Of a stretch of DNA of 13,049 nt, positions 6,565 to 13,049 are shown in pieces. The notes beneath the pieces were generated by a model. That model was not told the origin of the DNA, made no database searches, and worked only from the letters and a program-made list of their open reading frames with translations. This stretch comes from GCA-002701945 sp964442015 (lineage in GTDB: Bacteria > Fidelibacterota > Marinisomatia > Marinisomatales > TCS55). Position 1 is the first letter of the stretch. Each line of letters opens with the position of its first letter. A program made the translations under genes and the position numbers. The stretch spans positions 1-13,049 of the forward strand of contig CAYTYA010000045.1 of the NCBI GenBank assembly GCA_964442015.1, written 5' to 3'.

Positions 6565-9498
6565 TTATTTGATAAACATAAGTTTCCTAGCTTGTGAAAA
6601 ATTTCTTGTTTGCATGATTGCTAAATAAACTCCTGTAGATACTGGTTTACCAAAACGGTCTGTGCCATCCCATTCAATTTCATATTTCCCTGCAGATTTA
6701 AATTCATCGGATAAAGTTTTGATTTGTTTACCATGCATATCATAAATAACAATTCGTAGTGCATCTCCATGTAGCATATCAATTGGAATTTTTGTGTTTT
6801 TATTAAAAGGATTAGGATAATTTTGATGAAGGGCAAATGATTGAGGTATAGTTTTTACATAGAATATTAGTTTTTCTTCGCATAAGACTGTATCAATCCT
6901 ATCTGTAGCTGATACAAACCATTGATATGGTGTGCCTGTATTTAGTTTATTTTTTGTAAGAAATGTGATGGAATATTTATCAATGATACCATAAATAACC
7001 GTGTCTATATTGCTTCCTTTTAAATAAAAATGATACTCGATTGTATCATTATCTACATCAATAGTAGGATACCATTGAAAAGTAAACTTTGTAGAATCTT
7101 CAATAACATTATCTATTAATTCAAAAGGTTCAGGGGGATCATTTTGAGATTCTATATTAATTATTGCTCTTGTTGAATCAAAAAACTCACCATCAAAAAC
7201 AGTAACAATGATTGTATCTTTTCCATACCAATCTTTTTCAGGTGAAATTGAAATTTGATTATTATTTAATTCATAATTAATCCATTTATTAGAACTTATT
7301 AATTTCCATTGCAGAGTATGAAATGGATTATCAATATCGACAACATATTTTCCCAAAAAATTTATTGAGTCTTGGAAAACCTCATCTTCATTCATTAATA
7401 TGATTGGTATATTACTTAATGATGGAGCGTCATTTACTGGTTCAATAGTAATAGAAAGTAATTTAATATCTTTTGCATTTTTTGGATCTTTAACCTGTAA
7501 CAAAATAGGAATATCTTTACCAAAATAATTAGGAGGAGGTTGAATATTTATTTGTTGATATTTCGAATTGATTTTCACCCAATCTATTACATGTTCACTT
7601 GATATATCATATTCTTTAAGTGAAAGATATTCTTGGTTCAAGAATGTGGATAAATATCGTCGTGAACTTCTATATAGATTTCCACCAAATGAATTATAAT
7701 TATTTTTTTCAAAGCTTTTTATTATAGACCAAGTTAGTAAACTATCATTATCATCCTTATCATCAACATATTTATCTAAATCCAAGGTTATTTTTTCATC
7801 TTCATTAATATTAATGGGTGGAATAAAACTAATAGTTGGAAAATCATTTACAGGCAGAACACTTATAATCATCTTTGTTGTGTCACTTAACTCTGAATCC
7901 GATACAATAATATTTAACGTTTCATTCCCGTACCAATTATCTATTGGATTAATATTTACGATACCATTTTCAATTGTTACTTCTAAATGTTTTGATTTGT
8001 TGATAATCCATTTTAAAGACTCTATATCATTATCTGGATCAAAAGTATAATTTTTCCATTGATGCATATTAAAAGAGATAGATCCATCCTCATACAATGA
8101 AGTATCGGGAATGTCCCCAATAAATTCTGGTGGATCATTTATAGGAATAATTTGTATTAATAATATAGCATTATCAAATTTTTCACCATCAGTTACTGAT
8201 AAATAAAGACTGTCATTACCAAACCAATCTTTTTTACCGCGAAGAAAAAAAACATGTTCATTTTCATCAATAATTATTTTATTAAGTCTATTAATATCCA
8301 ATTCTAACTGATCAGAATCATTATCTGGATCATTTACCTTTGAAATCAGTTTACTTTTATTTATTGATAAAACTTCATCTTCATTCATATGATATTTGAA
8401 AATATTTTTCATAAATATTGGTGGATCATTGATTGCATTTACATTGATTATCCATTCAATAGAATCAGTATACTCTTCATCAGATATTTCAATTATAATT
8501 GTATCAACCCCATACCAATTGGGATGGGGTTTTAAGGTAATTGAATTCTCATAGAGATTTAATTTAATATTGGAACTTTCTTTAGCATTCCAGATTAAGG
8601 ATTGATCTGAGTTATCAACATCTGAAACATATTCTATCCAATCAATAAACGCGATTTGTAGAATTTCATCTTCGTTAATAGTTGCTGAAGGGATTATATC
8701 TATGAAAGATGGAGGATCGTTAATTGGGTATATATATACATTTACATCAAGTGTATCTGATGCACTATGATCAGAAGCAATTATTTGTATTGTTTCATGT
8801 CCAAACCAATTTTTTGCAACTTCAATTATAATCTGTTGACTCTCTACATGCGTTTGAAATGGGTGTTTCTTTATTACATCCCATGACAATTCATCTATTT
8901 TATTATCTATATCGTTGATAATTGATTCTAATGTATTTAAAGCAATAATAATTTGTTCATCCTCATTTACATTGATTGTATCTAATCTAGATAAAAATTC
9001 TGGTGAATCGTTTTGAGCTTTGATATATATTGGAATTATAGAACTATCTGATAAAGATGAATCAGATATAATCACTCTCATTGTATCGAAACCGTACCAA
9101 TTATTTCGAGAATTAATTGTTAATTGATTACCAACGAGACTTAATGAAGTATTATTTCCTGATAAAAAATTCCACTGAAGATTGCTTATTGAGTCATCTG
9201 GATCTGATATAAACGAATTAAATGAAGATAATTCAATGATCATCATCTCATCTTCATTAATCAGGATAGTAGGGATCGTATCAACAAATATGGGGGATTG
9301 GTTCTTTATTACTTGTTTGGAAATTATTATATCTGTGCTATCGATTTCTTTGATTAAAATTGGCTTTTGGATATTTGATATACTATCTGCGGAAGCTATT
9401 ATCGAAATACTATCTTGTTGCGCAGTTACTATTGTAACAAAAGGTAAAAGAAGTACGTAGAAAAAGTATGATGATATTGACCGTTTGGTGGCGTTCAT
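6565..9498 (-). CDS. Surface protein with seven cadherin-like/NEDE repeats, FN3-like domain and T9SS sorting domain
   Basis: A 977-residue exported protein. Residues 1-27 form a signal peptide ending ...VTIVTAQ. A Ser/Ile/Asp-rich linker (28-71) follows. Seven tandem repeats of about 97 residues lie at about 72-166, 167-264, 265-361, 362-459, 460-556, 557-694 and 695-790. The pattern is I-P-x-x-x-INEDE, then a D-x-DN segment, then L-x-W, then NWYG-x-DT, then a V-SD-x-x-x-SD strand, ending IND-PP. The acidic NEDE, DPDND and NDPP elements are those expected to bind Ca2+ between cadherin-type domains. Repeat 5 has a degenerate first motif (LYEDGS), and repeat 6 carries an extra segment of about 40 residues. 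Residues 791-886 resemble a fibronectin-III domain, and 893-977 are the T9SS tail (NYPNPFNKNTKIPI, IEWDGTDRFGKPVSTGVYLA, final RKLMFIK). Probably an elongated adhesin or surface filament whose partner is unknown. The ATG at 9498 is chosen for the signal peptide; its Shine-Dalgarno site is weak. Confidence 0.9.
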   Translation of the reverse strand: MNATKRSISSYFFYVLLLPFVTIVTAQQDSISIIASADSISNIQKPILIKEIDSTDIIISKQVIKNQSPIFVDTIPTILINEDEMMIIELSSFNSFISDPDDSISNLQWNFLSGNNTSLSLVGNQLTINSRNNWYGFDTMRVIISDSSLSDSSIIPIYIKAQNDSPEFLSRLDTINVNEDEQIIIALNTLESIINDIDNKIDELSWDVIKKHPFQTHVESQQIIIEVAKNWFGHETIQIIASDHSASDTLDVNVYIYPINDPPSFIDIIPSATINEDEILQIAFIDWIEYVSDVDNSDQSLIWNAKESSNIKLNLYENSITLKPHPNWYGVDTIIIEISDEEYTDSIEWIINVNAINDPPIFMKNIFKYHMNEDEVLSINKSKLISKVNDPDNDSDQLELDINRLNKIIIDENEHVFFLRGKKDWFGNDSLYLSVTDGEKFDNAILLIQIIPINDPPEFIGDIPDTSLYEDGSISFNMHQWKNYTFDPDNDIESLKWIINKSKHLEVTIENGIVNINPIDNWYGNETLNIIVSDSELSDTTKMIISVLPVNDFPTISFIPPININEDEKITLDLDKYVDDKDDNDSLLTWSIIKSFEKNNYNSFGGNLYRSSRRYLSTFLNQEYLSLKEYDISSEHVIDWVKINSKYQQINIQPPPNYFGKDIPILLQVKDPKNAKDIKLLSITIEPVNDAPSLSNIPIILMNEDEVFQDSINFLGKYVVDIDNPFHTLQWKLISSNKWINYELNNNQISISPEKDWYGKDTIIVTVFDGEFFDSTRAIINIESQNDPPEPFELIDNVIEDSTKFTFQWYPTIDVDNDTIEYHFYLKGSNIDTVIYGIIDKYSITFLTKNKLNTGTPYQWFVSATDRIDTVLCEEKLIFYVKTIPQSFALHQNYPNPFNKNTKIPIDMLHGDALRIVIYDMHGKQIKTLSDEFKSAGKYEIEWDGTDRFGKPVSTGVYLAIMQTRNFSQARKLMFIK

Positions 9499-9537
9499 TG
9501 GTCTTATATTTATTGCTCCAGTTATATTATTACTAAA

Positions 9538-9566
9538 AATTTAAGAGTAAATAAATTTCCTCCCAA
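9538..9566 (-). promoter_or_regulatory. Possible promoter upstream of the cadherin-like gene
   Basis: On the minus strand, TTGGGA (9561-9566) and TAAATT (9538-9543) are separated by 17 bases. Each matches four of six bases of a sigma-70 type consensus. They sit in the only sizeable spacer between the Rieske gene and the downstream five-gene set, about 40 bases before the ATG at 9498. In AT-rich DNA such matches arise by chance, and FCB bacteria often use a different promoter form, so this is only a candidate. Confidence 0.2.
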
Positions 9567-9574
9567 TAAGAACA

Positions 9575-10480
9575 TTAATCCATTTGATTTATATAATATT
9601 CATCATAAGCAGCTAATAAGCTTTCTTGTCCAGAATAAGGAGCTGGAGAATATTTTTTGGAATTTATTCCTAATTGAGAATATTCGCATATATTCCAATC
9701 TTGTTTATTGGTTTTATCCCAAAAGTCTATCGATTCATATATAGAATTATTATGGTTTTTAGCGCTTTCTTCTAAAAATAACCAAGAACAGTTTACTATA
9801 CATTTATCAGGACCATCGGGCCAAACTGTATGATACATAACATATTCTGGATGAAGGCTTAATAACATATTTGGGAATAATGAGTAATAATATACTCGAT
9901 GTAAATCTTTCCCTTGTACACTTTTAAAAGGAGGGCAACAATATTTTCCACTAGTAGTTATGCTTTCTTTATCTGAGTTGAAATTCATGTATCCACCAAG
10001 GAAGGGACCTGAATATAAATTGTTTTCCCCTCCTAAATAATTATGAATTTCTGCAAGTTGGGGGTGGATCATTGGACAATGATAGCACTCACAATAATTT
10101 TGAATAATTAATTTCCAATTACAATTAACAGTATATCTTTTTTTCTCTACAAGGATAAGATTTTCCAGCTCCCAAGGATCTAAAAGATTATTAATTGGTT
10201 TAAAGGTTTTTTTAAAGTTAGTAGGGGTTTCGCTAAGATTAATAAAAAGAAATCCTTTCCATTCTTTTATTTCAATAGGGAATAATGGATAATCAATTTT
10301 ATTAAAATNNNNNNNNNNNNNNNNNNNNNNNNNNNNNNNNNNNNNNNNNNNNNNNNNNNNNNNNNNNNNNNNNNNNNNNNNNNNNNNNNNNNNNNNNNNN
10401 NNNNNNNNTTGAGTATAAAATTTTCGTGGAAGAGTTTTTGAACCTTTTATTAGTGTCTCAGCTGTCTTATGGAATTTCAA
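9575..10480 (-). CDS. Rieske-type non-haem iron oxygenase, alpha subunit (Rieske domain hidden by assembly gap)
   Basis: A terminal oxygenase of the ring-hydroxylating/carnitine-monooxygenase type. The N-terminus ends KTLPRKFYTQ before the 100-N gap. After it comes FNKIDYPLFPIEIKEWKGFL and FINLSETP, the usual junction behind a Rieske domain. The catalytic motif NWKLIIQNYCECYHCPMIHP is intact, giving two His ligands for mononuclear iron and the Glu of ECYHC as likely bridge to the Rieske cluster. The third ligand is probably the Asp of KQDWNICEYSQLG near the C-terminus. The Rieske CxH...CxxH motif cannot be seen; about 90 residues are expected where the gap offers room for 33. The start is TTG at 10480, supported by GGAGA (10491-10495) and by a 4-base TTGA overlap with the stop of the FAD oxidoreductase gene. 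No reductase partner is encoded in the window. The substrate is unknown; it may act on the product of the two upstream oxidoreductases. Confidence 0.85.
   Translation of the reverse strand: MKFHKTAETLIKGSKTLPRKFYTQXXXXXXXXXXXXXXXXXXXXXXXXXXXXXXXXXXFNKIDYPLFPIEIKEWKGFLFINLSETPTNFKKTFKPINNLLDPWELENLILVEKKRYTVNCNWKLIIQNYCECYHCPMIHPQLAEIHNYLGGENNLYSGPFLGGYMNFNSDKESITTSGKYCCPPFKSVQGKDLHRVYYYSLFPNMLLSLHPEYVMYHTVWPDGPDKCIVNCSWLFLEESAKNHNNSIYESIDFWDKTNKQDWNICEYSQLGINSKKYSPAPYSGQESLLAAYDEYYINQMD
10309..10408. other. Assembly gap (100 N) inside the Rieske oxygenase gene
   Basis: Exactly 100 N, the conventional placeholder for a gap of unknown size. The flanking coding frames happen to agree across 100 bases, so the gene looks unbroken, but the protein would lack most of its Rieske domain. 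Joining the frames requires a true length of 1 more than a multiple of three; family architecture suggests about 270 bases. Confidence 0.95.
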
Positions 10481-11839
10481 TGTTTTAATATCTCCATAGC
10501 TGCATTATATCCATTTGCACCATGTATTCCACCACCTGGATGAGTTCCCGGACCACATAAAAATAAATTATTAATAGGAGTTCTATATTGGGATGAACTT
10601 ATTGTCGGGCGCATACACATAAACTGATCTAATGTCATTTCACCATGATTTAAATTTCCCTCAGTTAGTCCAAATTCATTTTCTAAGTCTAATGGAGATA
10701 TAATATAAGAATGTTTAATTATTGATTTAATATTTGGCATCACTTTTTCTAATGTATCCACAACGTTATTTTTTAATTGATCTTTTATGCTATCGGACCA
10801 TTCAGCATTTCTTAAATGATATGGTGTATATTGTATTGTTGCTGAAAGAACATGTTCTCCGTTCGGAGCAAAATCAGATTCTAATAATGATGGTATCACA
10901 AACTCTATGTAAGGATTATCAGGAAGTTGACCGTATTTCACAGCATCAGAAGCGTGCTCTAAATATTCTATTGATGGGCTGATTGAGAAGACCGTTTTCA
11001 ATTGTTCTGTATCTACACCTTTAACTTCTGGAAGATTATTTAGCGCAAAATGTATTCGCGCCGTACTTCCTCGATATCTAATATTATTTATCTGAGTTCT
11101 AAAGTCTGGGGTTATGCTTGATGGACCAACTAGATTAAAAAAGGTATTCTTAGGATCTAATCCAGAAACAATTTGTTTTGCCATAATTTTTTCCCCATTT
11201 CCAAGCGTAACACCATTACATACATTTTGATCCGTATTAATTTTTGCAACTCTTTTAGAAGTTTGAATTTCTACATTAAATCTTTCAGCAGCTTCTTTCA
11301 AAACTGTAGCAAATCGTTCTGTTCCACCTTTTACAAATTTAATATTATGGAACAATCCATTGCTATGAACATGTTGATGTAAAAGATTATACCCCGTTCC
11401 CGCAGCATAAGGTCCAAATGATAGATGGTGTATGCCAGCAGTAGATATAGAGCTTCGGAGTAATTTATTTTCAAACCATTCATCAACTAATTCAGGCATC
11501 ATCATTGGGGCAACACGCAATAGATCCACGAGACCTNNNNNNNNNNNNNNNNNNNNNNNNNNNNNNNNNNNNNNNNNNNNNNNNNNNNNNNNNNNNNNNN
11601 NNNNNNNNNNNNNNNNNNNNNNNNNNNNNNNNNNNNGTTAAGCGGGGATCTATCCATTTAATTGTATCATGAATTACATTGCATTTAAATCCAGTGGCAA
11701 ATTCCATTGAGGAGGCCATTCCTCCCACTTTATTTCTGGATTCTAAAAGGAGCACACTTTTTCCTTTCTTTCCTAAAATAGATGCAGTAGTTAATCCATT
11801 TATACCAGCACCAATTACAATTACATCATAAGTTCTCAT
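10477..11839 (-). CDS. FAD-dependent oxidoreductase, phytoene desaturase/PYROXD2 family (second paralogue, split by assembly gap)
   Basis: One gene in two visible parts. The N-terminal part, from ATG 11839 to the gap, starts MRTYDVIVIGAGINGL with the FAD-binding GxGxxG at residues 10-15 and continues LLLESRNKVGGMASS, the second dinucleotide-binding strand. The C-terminal part runs from 11536 to the stop at 10477. It includes LVDEWFENKLL, ERFNVEIQTSKRVAKI, VSGLDPKNTFF and the ending LFLCGPGTHPGGGIHGANG, the C-terminal FAD signature of the COG1233 group. The two parts are in different frames across the 100-N placeholder; a gap length divisible by three restores one frame, with roughly 100 residues missing. 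ATG 11839 overlaps the upstream stop (TAATG), with AGGGA at 11847-11851. Family members desaturate, isomerise or oxidise hydrophobic substrates such as carotenoids; the substrate here is unknown. More than half of the last 60 residues are identical to the upstream paralogue, which points to tandem duplication. Confidence 0.85.
11537..11636. other. Assembly gap (100 N) inside the second FAD oxidoreductase gene
   Basis: Exactly 100 N. The coding frames on either side differ by one base across this length, so 100 cannot be the true size unless there is a real frameshift. A length divisible by three is needed, and about 300-330 bases would restore the usual family length. Confidence 0.95.
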
Positions 11840-13049
11840 TACCAAGTCCCTAATATCTTTTTTGCCGCCATTTCACCTGGAGATCCTGTAATCCCACCAC
11901 CAGGATGCGTTCCTGATCCACATTGGAAATAATTCTTGATAGGTGTTGTGTAATCAGCCCACTTTACTGCGGGTCGTAAGGCGAATAACTGTTGAAGAGT
12001 TAGCTCACCATGAAAAATATTCCCTTCAGTTAAACCAAATGTCGATTCTAGATCTGCAGGTGTGAGTACTTGACGATGTAAGATAATATCTTTGATATTT
12101 GGCGCATATCTTGAAATAGTATTAATCACCGCATCACCAAAGGCTTCCCTTTTTTGATCATTCCAGCCGCCATTTATATCGTAAGGAGCATATTGAACAA
12201 AACATGACATAACATGCTTCCCTGGTGGAGCCATATCAGGATCTAAAACAGATGGAAGAATGATATCCATAAATGGAGATTCTGAAAAACTACCATACTT
12301 TGCATCATCATATGCTTTTTCTAAATGATCATAGGATGGACTAATAGAAATTGCTCCACGTAAATGGTTGCCATCACCTGGTAGGCAGGTAAAGTCAGGT
12401 AGTGCGTCTAAAGCTAAATTCACTTTACCAGAAGAGCCTCGAATTCTAAAATTCTTAATTGCAGTGACAAAATCTGATGGAAGATCTGATTTATCTAGCA
12501 TTTTTAGAAAAGTAAGTTTTGGATCTAGACCAGATATTACAATATTAGAATTATATTCATTGCCATTATCTAAGACCACACCAGTGGCACAACCATTTTT
12601 AACAATAACTTTTTGAACAGATGATTCCGTCATTATTTCTACACCAAAATGTTCGGCAGATCTTGCGATTGCCATACTAACACCGCCAGTGCCGCCTCGT
12701 TGAAACCCCCATGCTCTATATGCACCATCAATATCTCCCATATAATGATGAAGCATCACATAAGCAGATCCTGGGGAGCGAGGACCCATAAATGTCCCAA
12801 TTATTCCACTTGCTGACATTGTTGCTTTTAACGGTTCGCACTCAAACCATTCATCTAAGAAATCTGCTGAACTCATAGTCATGAGTTTTGTTAAATATTC
12901 AAATTGTTTTGATGATAGTGATTTAACATGATCTAGTAATCTTTTTGTTGCAGAAAGATCTGATAGTGATGGTCGAATTGGATTAGGAGCTATTGTTTCA
13001 AGTATGGGTCTGACGGCCATACCAATTTGTCCCATTGCAGGTCCAAATC
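11839..13049 (-). CDS. FAD-dependent oxidoreductase, phytoene desaturase/PYROXD2 family (first paralogue, N-terminus outside window)
   Basis: The frame stays open from the stop at 11839 to the right edge; the ATG at 13035 is internal, since the codons before it continue the protein and the FAD-binding N-terminus is missing. The roughly 400 visible residues cover the substrate domain and C-terminus: SADFLDEWFECEPLKA, then PGSAYVMLHHYMGD, then WGFQRGGTGGVSMAIARSAE, then VISGLDPKLTFLKML, GLTEGNIFHGELTLQQLFAL and the closing FAD signature YFQCGSGTHPGGGITGSPGE. The family (COG1233, related to CrtI and vertebrate PYROXD2) uses FAD to oxidise or isomerise hydrophobic polyene or other substrates. Its stop overlaps the start of the second paralogue (TAATG), and the Rieske gene follows that, so all three should be produced in a fixed ratio. 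The name phytoene desaturase would be too specific, because no carotenoid gene is visible nearby. Confidence 0.85.
   Translation of the reverse strand, partial: FGPAMGQIGMAVRPILETIAPNPIRPSLSDLSATKRLLDHVKSLSSKQFEYLTKLMTMSSADFLDEWFECEPLKATMSASGIIGTFMGPRSPGSAYVMLHHYMGDIDGAYRAWGFQRGGTGGVSMAIARSAEHFGVEIMTESSVQKVIVKNGCATGVVLDNGNEYNSNIVISGLDPKLTFLKMLDKSDLPSDFVTAIKNFRIRGSSGKVNLALDALPDFTCLPGDGNHLRGAISISPSYDHLEKAYDDAKYGSFSESPFMDIILPSVLDPDMAPPGKHVMSCFVQYAPYDINGGWNDQKREAFGDAVINTISRYAPNIKDIILHRQVLTPADLESTFGLTEGNIFHGELTLQQLFALRPAVKWADYTTPIKNYFQCGSGTHPGGGITGSPGEMAAKKILGTW

Noticed and set aside
7814..8050. Plus-strand frame opposite the cadherin-like gene (and a similar one at 9182-9460)
   Set aside because: Hydrophobic-looking antisense products of an Ile/Asp/Ser-rich gene; no start signal or family match.
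6900..9290. Recurring TCTTCATT-like words at about 300-base spacing, considered as DNA repeats or a CRISPR-like array
   Set aside because: They encode the NEDE motif of each cadherin-like repeat; the surrounding DNA is diverged and the spacing follows the protein domain length.
9499..9574. Hidden small RNA or terminator between the Rieske and cadherin-like genes
   Set aside because: I found no stable hairpin with a U run and no RNA signature in these 76 AT-rich bases; only a weak promoter candidate remains.
11840..11845. TTG start two codons upstream for the second FAD oxidoreductase
   Set aside because: The ATG at 11839 forms a TAATG overlap with the previous stop and has AGGGA at normal distance.
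12368..12616. Plus-strand frame opposite the first FAD oxidoreductase
   Set aside because: It is antisense to a conserved protein and shows no motif or ribosome site.

Overview
The window is AT-rich, densely coding bacterial DNA. Three predicted surface or secreted proteins end in the roughly 85-residue C-terminal sorting domain of the type IX secretion system (T9SS), with a YPNPFNP-type start, a GxxxxxWDG-type core and a GVY-type strand. Domains of this kind are typical of the Fibrobacteres-Chlorobi-Bacteroidetes (FCB) superphylum. The low GC content, the mixture of weak and clear Shine-Dalgarno sites and the YPNPFNP style suggest an uncultivated marine FCB lineage such as Marinimicrobia (SAR406). 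That placement is inference. Two runs of exactly 100 N (10309-10408 and 11537-11636) show a draft scaffold, probably from a metagenome or single cell.

Layout: positions 1-2647 carry two plus-strand T9SS cargo proteins. The first is 5'-truncated by the window edge. The second is a small secreted cohesin-like protein. A hairpin terminator follows at 2680-2710. Everything from 2709 to the right edge is on the minus strand and converges on that terminator.

Read in the direction of transcription, from 13049 down to 2709, the minus strand carries eight genes. First are two tandem paralogous FAD-dependent oxidoreductases of the phytoene-desaturase/PYROXD2 family; the first is cut by the window edge and the second is interrupted by a scaffold gap. 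Next is a Rieske-type non-haem iron oxygenase whose Rieske domain is hidden in a gap. These three genes overlap by 1 and 4 bases (TAATG and TTGA junctions) and form one translationally coupled unit. After a 76-base intergenic region comes a 977-residue cell-surface protein with seven cadherin-like repeats and a T9SS domain. Then follow a DoxX-family membrane protein, a Gfo/Idh/MocA oxidoreductase with a twin-arginine N-terminus (coupled to doxX by TAATG), a stand-alone heptose-1-phosphate adenylyltransferase (RfaE2/HldE C-domain type) and a secreted BNR/sialidase-like protein 2 bases further on.

How the genes may work together: the FAD/FAD/Rieske trio looks like a small oxidative module acting on an unknown, probably hydrophobic substrate. 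The DoxX/Gfo-Idh/RfaE2/sialidase-like set points to envelope sugar chemistry, with ADP-heptose supply, periplasmic sugar oxidoreduction and glycan recognition or cleavage. The T9SS proteins are surface or secreted components. No RNA genes, mobile elements or CRISPR arrays were seen, and no gene-free stretch exceeds 300 bases.
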